From DATNIC01 sp035604635 (GTDB taxonomy: Bacteria; Vulcanimicrobiota; Vulcanimicrobiia; Vulcanimicrobiales; Vulcanimicrobiaceae): DNA of 8,355 nucleotides. Under the pieces are notes generated by a model, which worked only from the letters and a program-made list of their open reading frames with translations, did no database searches and was not told the DNA's origin. This document shows positions 1 through 6,225 of the stretch, one piece after another. A program made the translations under genes and the position numbers. Positions within the stretch are counted from its first letter, which is position 1, and every line of letters begins with the position of its first letter. The stretch spans positions 1-8,355 of the forward strand of contig DATNIC010000045.1 of the NCBI GenBank assembly GCA_035604635.1, read 5' to 3'.

Positions 1-1
1 C

Positions 2-208
2 GAGACGAGCAACAATGGAAAGCGCAATGCCGTTCCTTTATCCGTGGACGACGCCGTCGTCGTCGAATCCGGCGGCGGCGGAGGATACGGCGATCCGCGG
101 CTGCGTCCGCGCGACCTCGTCCGCTCCGACGTTCGGCGCGGATACGTCAGTCCCCAAGCAGCAATCGATCACTACGGGATGCTCCCGCAAGAGGTACTCC
201 GAAGCTAG
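2..208 (+). CDS. Hydantoinase B/oxoprolinase family protein, C-terminal end (5' truncated by window edge)
   Basis: Only the last 68 codons are present, open from the first base of the frame to a TAG at 206-208. The translation contains a glycine-rich run followed by YGDPRLRPRDLVRSDVRRGY, then VSPQAAIDHYGM near the end. The order Gly-rich loop, GDP, 'V..D(V)..GYVS...A...YG' is the characteristic tail of the HyuB/N-methylhydantoinase B/5-oxoprolinase family, which hydrolyses cyclic amides or imides using ATP and normally works with a HyuA subunit encoded upstream. HyuA would lie outside this window. The stop is followed after 1 base by the ATG of the FAH gene, so the two are very probably co-transcribed. 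The family call rests on this tail only; the substrate is unknown. Confidence 0.8.
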   Translation, partial: ETSNNGKRNAVPLSVDDAVVVESGGGGGYGDPRLRPRDLVRSDVRRGYVSPQAAIDHYGMLPQEVLRS

Positions 209-209
209 C

Positions 210-1109
210 ATGGCCGACTACAAACTTCTGACCTATCAAGCAGCGCAGGGACCGCGCGCCGGAATCCTGGTCGACGGGGACATCTTCGACGTCGACGGCT
301 ACACTCGCGTCGTCGACATCCTCGACGATTGGCAGACCGCGCAGCCGCGTCTCGAAAAGGCGGCTGCCGCGAAGCCGAAGGGCGGCACGCCGCTGGCATC
401 GGCGAGGCTCCTTGCGCCGGTCCTCTACCCTTCGGCGATCTACTGCGCAGGCGCGAACTATTCCGATCACGTTGCGGAGATGGATCGCGCTCAGAACCGT
501 ACGCCGGATCCGAACCCGCACGACATCGGACTCAAACCTTGGCATTTTCTCAAAGCGGCGCGCGTCGTTGTCGGGCCAAACTTCGCGGTTCCGTTGCCGG
601 CCGGAGCGAAGAAGGTCGACTGGGAGGTCGAGCTGACCGCCGTCATCGGCCGCAAAGCGAAAGGTGTCTCGATCGAACGGGCGCTGGACTACGTCGCCGG
701 CTACGCGATCGCCGATGACGTTTCGGCGCGCGATCTGGGACAGCGTCCACCGTTGACCAAGGACTCGCCGTTCTTTTGGGACTGGGTCGCGCACAAGAGC
801 TTCGATGCATCCTGTCCGCTCGGCCCGTGGATCACGCCCGCCAAACAGATCGCCGATCCGCAAAAGCTCGGGATCAAGCTGTGGGTCAACGACGTCATCA
901 AGCAGGATTCGCACACCAGCAAGATGATCTTCACGCTCGCGGAACAGATTGCACAGATCTCGTCGCGCACGACGCTCTATCCGGGTGACCTCATTCTGAC
1001 CGGGACTCCCGCCGGAGTCGGCGCCGGCCGCAACGAGTTTCTCAAAGCCGGCGACGTCGTCAAGCTGTGGTGCGAAGGCGTCGGCGAATTTTCGCACACG
1101 ATGGCGTAG
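210..1109 (+). CDS. Fumarylacetoacetate hydrolase (FAH) family protein
   Basis: This 299-residue protein is the usual length for FAH-fold hydrolases, isomerases and decarboxylases, which act on ring-cleavage products and other 2-oxo or 1,3-dicarbonyl acids with a divalent metal. After an N-terminal domain of about 70 residues, the catalytic domain shows GANYSDHVAE (residues 81-90, His87 as the general base position), DWEVELTAVIG (137-147, with Glu139 and Glu141 as metal-ligand positions), ADDVSARD (168-175, Asp170 as the third ligand) and LTGTPAGVG (263-271). I chose ATG 210 because the frame upstream overlaps the hydantoinase B coding sequence and gives a low-complexity, non-family N-terminus; MADYKLLTYQ is a typical family start. 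A GAGG at 191-194 is a distant, weak ribosome site, so coupling to the upstream stop is likely. The exact reaction is not determinable. Confidence 0.92.
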   Translation: MADYKLLTYQAAQGPRAGILVDGDIFDVDGYTRVVDILDDWQTAQPRLEKAAAAKPKGGTPLASARLLAPVLYPSAIYCAGANYSDHVAEMDRAQNRTPDPNPHDIGLKPWHFLKAARVVVGPNFAVPLPAGAKKVDWEVELTAVIGRKAKGVSIERALDYVAGYAIADDVSARDLGQRPPLTKDSPFFWDWVAHKSFDASCPLGPWITPAKQIADPQKLGIKLWVNDVIKQDSHTSKMIFTLAEQIAQISSRTTLYPGDLILTGTPAGVGAGRNEFLKAGDVVKLWCEGVGEFSHTMA

Positions 1110-1113
1110 GAGG
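1108..1113 (+). promoter_or_regulatory. Shine-Dalgarno site for the selenoprotein gene
   Basis: A perfect AGGAGG lies 4 bases before ATG 1118 and overlaps the FAH stop codon (TAG 1107-1109). It fixes the start of the reductase gene at 1118 rather than the in-frame ATG at 1067 inside the FAH gene. Confidence 0.8.
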
Positions 1114-1117
1114 GGCG

Positions 1118-1996
1118 ATGCCCTACAGTTTCGTCCGTCTGCTCAAGGAACTTGGGCGCGACATCCCGCGGCCGCAGTTCGATGCGCCCGCGCTGACCCC
1201 GCTGCGCAAGCCGATCGCCGAATCGACCGTCGGCATGTTCCTCAGTTGCGGGGTGCAGTTGGCCGACGATCCGCCGCTCGGTGAGACGGAAGACATCTCG
1301 TTCCGCCTCGTCCATCGCGATACGCCGCTCGCCGATCTGGTCATGTCGCACAAGACGATCGTCCGCAAGTGGGCCGATGAGGACCTCAACGTCGGGTATC
1401 CGATCGAGGCGCTGCGCGAGCTTGAGGCAGATGGGACCATCGGCCGCCTCGCGCACACCGCGGTCTCGATCGTCGGCTCGATCGAGCGCTACACGGAGCT
1501 GATGGAGGAAACCATTCCGGCGGTCAAGGCGATCTACGACGCGCAAGGCGTCGATCTAGTCGTGCTCTTTCCGTTTTGACCGGCCTGTCATCGGTCCGTG
1601 GGACTGATCGGACGGGCGCTCGAGAAACGCGGTTTGCCGACCGTCTCGATGAGCGTGCTCTGGGAGATGAGTGAAGCAGTGAAACCGCCGCGGACGTGCT
1701 TCCTGGATTTTCCGCTGGGATGCCCGGCCGGCAAGCCGCACGAGCGCGCCCAACAACGCGAGATCCTGCGCGCGGCTCTCGCGCTCGCACCGACGTTCGA
1801 CGAAGCGCACTGGGAGCAGAAGACTTTGCCGTTCTCGTGGTCGCCGGACGGAAACCGCGACTGGGAGCGCGAGGTCGACGAGCTTTACCGCACCCAAGGG
1901 ATCAAAATGGTCGCGGCTCATCAGAACGCGCACGCGCAGCGCGGCGAGTCGCTGCTCGGCCGCGAGCGCGAGTTCGCCGTGCGGTGCAACTGCTGA
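1118..1996 (+). CDS. GrdB/PrdB-like selenoprotein (glycine/betaine/D-proline reductase family) with in-frame UGA = Sec154
   Basis: I read 1118-1996 as one gene of 292 residues in which TGA 1577-1579 encodes selenocysteine 154. The N-terminal part (residues 1-153) has family-like features: FLSCGVQL (41-48), SHK at 78-80, and a DLNVGYPIEALRELEADGTIG block (89-109) resembling the 'D.N..FP..RL.EL...G.IG' signature of GrdB/PrdB-type proteins. After V-D-L-V-V-L-F-P-F comes U-P-A-C-H (154-158), a UxxC redox pair, and then the same frame continues with VGLIGRALEKRGLPTVSMS (161-179), the expected Rossmann-like continuation, to TGA 1994-1996. In the clostridial enzymes the Sec at this position attacks the substrate for reductive C-N cleavage. 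Clustered homologues in aerobic-type operons have no role I can name. Start: ATG with AGGAGG 4 bases upstream. Downstream, ATG of the thiolase overlaps the stop (TGATG). A nonsense mutation or sequencing error is the alternative, but the hairpin after the TGA, the motif around it and the intact downstream frame argue against it. Confidence 0.87.
1590..1608 (+). promoter_or_regulatory. Putative bacterial SECIS element (selenocysteine insertion hairpin)
   Basis: Bases 1590-1597 pair with 1601-1608 to give an uninterrupted 8-bp stem (ATCGGTCC with GGACTGAT, one G-U pair at 1593/1605) closed by the triloop GUG (1598-1600). The loop starts 18 bases after the TGA at 1577-1579. Known bacterial SECIS elements are small hairpins inside the coding sequence just after the UGA, with a G in the first loop positions and the loop roughly 16-37 bases from the UGA; SelB reads the loop in E. 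coli fdhF. This hairpin fits that layout. It was found by eye; no folding energy was calculated. Confidence 0.72.
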
Positions 1997-3207
1997 TGAT
2001 CGAAGAGACGGACGCCTACATCTATGGAGGGACGCGGACGCCGTTCGGACGCCATGCCGGGGTCCTCGAGTCGGTCCGCTCCGACGATCTCTTGGCGGCG
2101 GCGATTCACCGGCTCGTCGAGATCTTTCGGATCCCACCCGAGTCGGTCGAAGACGTCGTCGCAGGCTGCGCCAACCAAGCGGGCGAGGATTCGCGGAACG
2201 TCGCGCGCCACGCCGCGCTCTTGGCGGGCTTGCCGGTCGGCGTCGGCGGCGTGACCGTCAATCGGTTGTGCGGGAGCGGCCTCGCGGCAGTCGCCGACGC
2301 GGCGCGGGCCGTCTCCGCCGGCCAGGGCGACGTCATCATCGCCGGCGGGACCGAGAGCATGACGCGCGCTCCGTTCGTGATGGCGAAAGCGGAGCGGCCG
2401 TATTCGCGCGAGCACCGGATGTATGACTCGACGCTCGGCTACCGGTTTCCCAATCCGCGCTTCGTCGAGCAGTTTGGGAACGAGACCAATCCGCAAGTCG
2501 GCGACAACTGCGCGCACGACTACGACATCTCTCGCGATGCCTCGGACCGGTTCGCGCTCGCCTCGCAGCAAAAATATGCCAAAGCGCTCGCCGCCGGCTT
2601 TTATGAAGGCGAGATCAGCACGCCGGTCACCGTCCACAACGGCAAAGCGCAGAGGGTCGTGACGGCCGACGAGCCGCCGCGTCCGGAATCGACGCTCGAA
2701 GGTCTCGCGAAGCTGCGGACCATCAACGACGGCGGTGTCGTGACGGCAGGCAACGCGTCGAGCATCAACGACGGTGCAGCCGCACTGTTGATCGGTTCAG
2801 AAGCAGCCGGAGAGCGCTTCGGCTGGAAGCCATGGGCGCGCGTCGTCACCGTTGCCGTCGCTGGCGTCCCACCGCGCCTCTTCGGGATCGGTCCCATCCC
2901 CGCGACGCACAAAGTCCTCGAGCGTTCCGGCTTGAGTCTCAAAGATATGGACGTCATCGAGATCAACGAGGCATTCGCGTCCCAAGTCCTCGCCTGTCTC
3001 AAAGGACTCGGTCTCTCTTCCGATGATTCGCGCGTCAACCCGAACGGCGGCGCGATCGCGATCGGACACCCGCTCGGCGCCTCGGGGGCGCGGCTCACGC
3101 TCACGGCTGCACGGGAGCTGATCCAGCGCAACGGCCGCTACGCGTTGCTAACGCTGTGTATCGGCGTCGGTCAAGGCATCGCGATGATCATCGAACGAAT
3201 AGCCTAG
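1996..3207 (+). CDS. Thiolase (acetyl-CoA acyltransferase, PcaF/acetoacetyl-CoA type)
   Basis: This 403-residue protein is full-length for a degradative thiolase. It catalyses CoA-dependent cleavage of a 3-oxoacyl-CoA (or the reverse condensation) in the cytosol. All catalytic elements are present: Cys92 in NRLCGSGLAA (nucleophile), GGTESMTRAP at 117-126, NEAFA (324-328), His358 in GHPLGASGAR, and Cys388 in CIGVGQG (general acid/base). The VAGVPPRLFGIGP block (288-300) resembles beta-ketoadipyl-CoA thiolases as well as general acetyl-CoA acetyltransferases. The usual 'MG.TAE' segment is altered here to QVGDNCAHDY (167-176). ATG 1996 overlaps the selenoprotein stop in TGATG, so translation is probably coupled; an open frame extends further upstream but only as an out-of-frame read of the selenoprotein gene. 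In the operon it would release acetyl-CoA or a shorter acyl-CoA from a 3-oxoacyl-CoA intermediate. Confidence 0.95.
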   Translation: MIEETDAYIYGGTRTPFGRHAGVLESVRSDDLLAAAIHRLVEIFRIPPESVEDVVAGCANQAGEDSRNVARHAALLAGLPVGVGGVTVNRLCGSGLAAVADAARAVSAGQGDVIIAGGTESMTRAPFVMAKAERPYSREHRMYDSTLGYRFPNPRFVEQFGNETNPQVGDNCAHDYDISRDASDRFALASQQKYAKALAAGFYEGEISTPVTVHNGKAQRVVTADEPPRPESTLEGLAKLRTINDGGVVTAGNASSINDGAAALLIGSEAAGERFGWKPWARVVTVAVAGVPPRLFGIGPIPATHKVLERSGLSLKDMDVIEINEAFASQVLACLKGLGLSSDDSRVNPNGGAIAIGHPLGASGARLTLTAARELIQRNGRYALLTLCIGVGQGIAMIIERIA

Positions 3208-3208
3208 C

Positions 3209-4387
3209 GTGCCGACGAACCTCGCACTGCCGCGCATCATGCGGGTCGGAGGCGGTGCACTGGCCGAGACCGGCGGCGTGCTCAAAGCGCTCGGCCTCTC
3301 CAAGCCGCTGATCGTGACCGATCCGTTTCTCGAGCAGCAGGGGACGGCGGCCCGGTTGAAAGCGCTGCTCGAGCAGGCGGGAATCGCGACGCGAACCTTC
3401 GCGCGTGTCGTGCCCGACCCGACGACGACGTCGGTCGGCGAAGCACTCGCATTTTTGCAAGCGGGAGATCACGACAGTGTTATCGGACTCGGTGGCGGGA
3501 GTCCGATCGATACGGCGAAGGCGATCGCCGTCCTGACCGTCACCGGTGGCGAGATGCGCGCGCTGCGGGCGCCGCATCAACAGGATGAGGCGGGCTTGCC
3601 GATCGTGGCGATTCCAACGACCGCGGGGACCGGGTCCGAGGCCACCCGTTTCACGATCATCACGGATGAGGCGAGCAACGAGAAGATGCTCTGCATCGGT
3701 TTGGCCTATCTTCCGATCGCCGCTATCGTCGATTTCGAGCTGACGCTCAGCATGCCCAAGCGCTTGACCGCGGACACCGGCGTCGATGCGCTCACCCACG
3801 CGATCGAAGCCTATGTATCGCGGCGCGCCAATCCGTTCACCGACGACCTCTCGTTGATCGCAATGCGGGCGATTTGGGAGAACATTCGAACGGTCTACGG
3901 CGATCCCGCCGATCGCGGGGCGCGCGAGAGGATGATGCTCGGCGCGACACAAGCCGGGATCGCCTTTTCGAACAGCTCGGTCGCGCTCGTTCACGGGATG
4001 AGCCGTCCGATCGGCGCGTTCTTTCACATCGCCCACGGTCTCTCCAACGCGATGTTGCTGCCGACGGCAACGGCCTATTCGGCCGAAGCGGCGGTCGAGC
4101 GCTACGCGGACTGCGCCCGTGTGCTCGGGCTTGCAAAAACCGGTGAAAGCAACGATGCGGCGGCGCGGCGTCTCGTCGAGGCGCTCTACGTGCTCAATGC
4201 GGACCTGGAGGTCCCCTCGCCGCAACGCTTGTCGATCGACGAGCGGCGCTGGAATGAGGTCAAAGAGACGATGGCGCTGCAGGCGCTTGCCTCCGGGTCG
4301 CCCGGCAACAATCCGCGCGTCCCGAGCGCCGAAGAGATCGTCCATCTTTACGATGCGGTGTGGAACGCTACACGCGTACGGCTTTGA
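3209..4387 (+). CDS. Iron-containing alcohol dehydrogenase (group III ADH/maleylacetate reductase-like fold)
   Basis: This 392-residue protein has the standard length for NAD(P)-dependent, Fe2+-type alcohol dehydrogenases, which interconvert alcohols and aldehydes or reduce maleylacetate-type compounds. The cofactor loop GGGSPIDTAKA spans 95-105 and IPTTAGTGSEAT 135-146. The four metal ligand positions are Asp193 and His197 (GVDALTHAIEAY), His262 (VHGMSRPIGA) and His276 (FFHIAHGLSNAM). In well-known members such as FucO the residue four after the third ligand is His; here it is Arg266, as in the HGMSRPIG variant subfamily. The start is GTG at 3209, 1 base after the thiolase TAG; no good Shine-Dalgarno is visible, which suits coupling. 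It is the last gene of the operon and its 3' end overlaps the converging oxygenase gene by 20 bp. Substrate unknown. Confidence 0.93.
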   Translation: MPTNLALPRIMRVGGGALAETGGVLKALGLSKPLIVTDPFLEQQGTAARLKALLEQAGIATRTFARVVPDPTTTSVGEALAFLQAGDHDSVIGLGGGSPIDTAKAIAVLTVTGGEMRALRAPHQQDEAGLPIVAIPTTAGTGSEATRFTIITDEASNEKMLCIGLAYLPIAAIVDFELTLSMPKRLTADTGVDALTHAIEAYVSRRANPFTDDLSLIAMRAIWENIRTVYGDPADRGARERMMLGATQAGIAFSNSSVALVHGMSRPIGAFFHIAHGLSNAMLLPTATAYSAEAAVERYADCARVLGLAKTGESNDAAARRLVEALYVLNADLEVPSPQRLSIDERRWNEVKETMALQALASGSPGNNPRVPSAEEIVHLYDAVWNATRVRL

Positions 4388-5624
4388 TCGCCTCGCGCCA
4401 GTCTTCGCCTTCGCGGTACACGGCTTGCCGCCCGTAGATCTCGCGATACTCGATGCCCGGGCGCAGGCCCGGCGGTGTCTTTCCGTTGGGGAGATCGCGG
4501 ACGGCATCCAGAAAGAGCCGGCGCATCCGCGTCACCGCCGCGTCGCTGCGGCCTAAATACTCGCGCGTCCGGTCGGCGATCGGTCCTTGGCTCTCCATGA
4601 TCGCGATATCTTCGTAAAGGATATTCTTGAAGCCGCTCCAGTGAGATCCGTCATCGATCAGGTTGCGGTCTTGGGTCCACAGATTTTCTTCGTGCGCGAC
4701 GCGCGCAAACGACGCGCCGTCGTAATCGAGCATCGATTGAAAACCGTGGGCGCGGCCCTCGCGATCGACGGGGCCGTTGGGGTTGTGCATGACGTACCAT
4801 TGGATGGTGTGCGTGTCGTCGACCGGCATCTGACCGATCATCAGAAAATCGTCGTCGGTCGGGTTGGGGATGCAGGTCCACGATGGCAAGCAGAACTCGG
4901 TGACGCGCGCGAAGAGCTCGCCGTCCCCGACCCGCCGGATCGCAGCCGCCTGCAAACCGTAATCCGTGAACTCGACCTCGTAGCTCGGCGCTTTATCCGC
5001 TAAGAAATACTCCCTGGTCTTGACCGTCGCGGGCGTTTGGCGGATGAACGAGGTGTTCAAGCTCGACTGGTGCAGGATGCTCACATGCGAGGAGTCGAGC
5101 TGACCTTCGACGCCCTGCAGCCAGTTCGCGTTGACGGGAATCTCGATGATCGAGACGTGGTCGACGGGGAGATGGGTGAAGGGCAAGTCCGGGAACTGCG
5201 CGGGCTCGCCGTCGCCGATGGACGCCCAAATGAGGCCGCCCGACTCGCGCGCCGAGAAGCGACGGACCTTGACCTTCGCGCCGAAGCGCTCGCGCTCGAG
5301 CGGTTCGGACGGGACGTCGACGACCGTCCCTTCGACGTCGATCTTCCAGCCGTGAAAGATGCAGCGGATCGCGCAGCCCTCGTTGCGCGCGAGCGCCAGC
5401 GAGGCGCGGCGGTGCGGGCAGCCTTCGTCGAAAAGCGCGATGCGGCCGTCGTCGGCGCGGAAGAGCACGAAGCGCTCGCCGAGCAAACGGACGCGCCGCG
5501 GCGCACCGCCCGGGGCCAGATTGCTCGACTTGCAGACCGGAAACCAGAAGCGGCGCAGCAGCGCGCCCATCGGCGTTCCGGGTCCGACCCGGGTCAGCGC
5601 TTCGTTTTCGGCTTGCGTCAGCAT
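4368..5624 (-). CDS. Rieske [2Fe-2S] non-haem iron oxygenase, alpha subunit (phthalate 4,5-dioxygenase-like)
   Basis: This 418-residue protein resembles single-component-type oxygenase alpha subunits of the phthalate 4,5-dioxygenase group, which hydroxylate or O/N-dealkylate aromatic and other substrates with electrons from a separate reductase. The start MLTQAENEALTRVGPGTPMG followed by LLRRFWFPV is typical of that group. The Rieske cluster ligands are Cys69, His71, Cys88 and His91 (CPH...CIFH). The mononuclear iron site appears as LDSSHVSILH: Asp177 is the bridging acid, and His180 and His185 are ligands; Asp339 in YEDIAIMESQGPIADRTREY is the likely third ligand. ATG 5624 follows the stalk gene stop (5633-5635) by 8 bases, and a GGAG about 11 bases upstream is a possible ribosome site. 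The reductase partner is not in the window. Its TAG lies inside the end of the alcohol dehydrogenase on the other strand. The first nine codons are duplicated in the upstream gene. Confidence 0.94.
   Translation of the reverse strand: MLTQAENEALTRVGPGTPMGALLRRFWFPVCKSSNLAPGGAPRRVRLLGERFVLFRADDGRIALFDEGCPHRRASLALARNEGCAIRCIFHGWKIDVEGTVVDVPSEPLERERFGAKVKVRRFSARESGGLIWASIGDGEPAQFPDLPFTHLPVDHVSIIEIPVNANWLQGVEGQLDSSHVSILHQSSLNTSFIRQTPATVKTREYFLADKAPSYEVEFTDYGLQAAAIRRVGDGELFARVTEFCLPSWTCIPNPTDDDFLMIGQMPVDDTHTIQWYVMHNPNGPVDREGRAHGFQSMLDYDGASFARVAHEENLWTQDRNLIDDGSHWSGFKNILYEDIAIMESQGPIADRTREYLGRSDAAVTRMRRLFLDAVRDLPNGKTPPGLRPGIEYREIYGRQAVYREGEDWREAIKAVRV
5597..5624 (-). repeat. 28-bp direct repeat, copy at the start of the Rieske oxygenase gene
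   Basis: This segment is identical to 6127-6154 and, on the minus strand, begins exactly at the ATG of the oxygenase and covers codons 1-9 (MLTQAENEA) plus one base. Extending it to 5590 keeps 33 of 35 bases matched, the two mismatches being transitions. The copies are 530 bp apart. Confidence 0.97.
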
Positions 5625-5632
5625 GTTACAAC

Positions 5633-6154
5633 CTACTCCATACCTGGCGGTAGTAAGATATCGCCGGCGCGCCCGTCCGCGCTGATCTTCGCGTGCGTGC
5701 GGAGCGCGTTCGATCCAAAAAACGATAGCGGAATGTAGATGTGGCCGTAGACGTCGAGCACCGGCGCCGATAGTTCCACGGCCTGTCCGTGCGCGGTCGC
5801 CTTCATGCTTCCGACCGTGAAGACGAACGTTCTGGAATTCGAGTCGCCCTTGAACGACTTGACGGTAAGCTGCTTCCCGGCACGCGTCATCGAACCCGAA
5901 ACCATCTGCTTGAGGTCCTCGACGCAAACGTAAAGCGTCTTGCCGCGATCGAACGCGACGATATGGTCGGTGTCTGCGGAAAGCGGGCGCCCGTCGACGG
6001 TAACCGTCGCGGACCGGTCGCCGCTGAGCAAGGCCGGTGCGGCGCCGAAAGCCGACACGGTCATGGTCAGCGCGAGCGCCAGCGCGAAAGACGGAGCGAT
6101 CGCTCGAGAGGCAGAATATCGGATCGGCGCTTCGTTTTCGGCTTGCGTCAGCAT
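5633..6154 (-). CDS. Exported copper-amine-oxidase N-terminal-like (stalk domain) protein
   Basis: From ATG 6154 the product is 173 residues. An N-terminal region with SASR before a hydrophobic stretch (about residues 18-38, AIAPSFALALALTMTVSAF) and GAAPA-LLSG looks like a Sec signal peptide. The rest matches the Cu-amine-oxidase N-terminal 'stalk' domain pattern: VTVDGRPLSADT (51-62), a 'DRGKTLYVCVEDL' strand-turn (69-81), FTVGSMKATAHGQAVEL (112-128) and GHIYIPLSFFG (137-147), where family members typically show 'IG....VNG....L..P....G..YVPLR'. These domains occur in secreted or envelope proteins; no enzymatic residue is evident. No Shine-Dalgarno precedes ATG 6154, and residues 1-9 are a copy of the oxygenase start, so the true ancestral start may have been near residue 11 (ATC in IRYSASR). 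An in-frame ATG at 6202 also lacks a ribosome site. Its role beside an oxygenase is unclear. Confidence 0.75.
   Translation of the reverse strand: MLTQAENEAPIRYSASRAIAPSFALALALTMTVSAFGAAPALLSGDRSATVTVDGRPLSADTDHIVAFDRGKTLYVCVEDLKQMVSGSMTRAGKQLTVKSFKGDSNSRTFVFTVGSMKATAHGQAVELSAPVLDVYGHIYIPLSFFGSNALRTHAKISADGRAGDILLPPGME
6127..6154 (-). repeat. 28-bp direct repeat, copy at the start of the stalk-domain gene
   Basis: Identical to 5597-5624, in the same orientation and in the same relation to the ATG. The sequences upstream of the two ATGs (5625 onward and 6155 onward) do not match, so the duplication boundary coincides with the start codon. Confidence 0.97.
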
Positions 6155-6225
6155 CAAGGACAGGTTCGCCGAAACGTGTATACAATACTCTCCCGCGCGC
6201 ATCCGCTCTGGAGCGAGGAGGACGC
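6155..6225. promoter_or_regulatory. Divergent intergenic spacer with AT-rich promoter-like core
   Basis: This 71-base spacer separates the minus-strand stalk/oxygenase genes from the plus-strand haem-oxygenase-like gene, so it should carry promoters in both directions. Its only AT-rich patch is around 6176-6188, containing the palindrome GTATAC (6178-6183) and overlapping -10-like hexamers TATACA (6179-6184) and TACAAT (6181-6186) for the plus strand, with TATTGT/TATACA-like readings on the minus strand. I see no convincing -35 hexamer at 16-18 bases, so this is a tentative call. Confidence 0.35.
6216..6221 (+). promoter_or_regulatory. Shine-Dalgarno site for the haem-oxygenase-like oxidase gene
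   Basis: A perfect AGGAGG ends 4 bases before ATG 6226 and selects that start over the upstream in-frame ATG at 6037, which would run back through the stalk gene. Confidence 0.8.

Noticed and set aside
15..209. Longer N-terminus for the FAH gene from ATG 15
   Set aside because: It is an out-of-frame reading of the hydantoinase B tail, which has a clear family match in the other frame; the FAH family start is at 210.
147..1097. Long minus-strand open frame opposite the FAH gene
   Set aside because: Composition typical of antisense GC-rich DNA, no motifs; the plus strand holds a clear FAH protein.
1696..1995. N-terminal extension of the thiolase
   Set aside because: The extension is Arg/Ala-rich out-of-frame reading of the selenoprotein; MIEETDAYIYGGTRTPFG is a normal thiolase start.
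1598..1996. Separate small gene starting at GTG 1598
   Set aside because: It has no ribosome site, its sequence continues the upstream protein in the same frame, and the GTG is the loop of the putative SECIS hairpin.
1118..1996. Reductase as a pseudogene broken by a nonsense codon
   Set aside because: Only a TGA, only at the family's Sec/Cys column, with intact downstream frame, SECIS-like hairpin and preserved coupling to the thiolase; selenocysteine explains more. It remains the main alternative.
3188..4507. Long minus-strand open frame opposite the alcohol dehydrogenase
   Set aside because: Arg-rich, no recognisable motif, fully antisense to a gene with complete catalytic motifs and overlapping the oxygenase end.
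5597..6154. Insertion sequence or transposon bounded by the 28-bp repeats
   Set aside because: No transposase and no terminal inverted repeats between the copies, and 28 bp is too long for a usual target duplication; a recombination or duplication event is more plausible.
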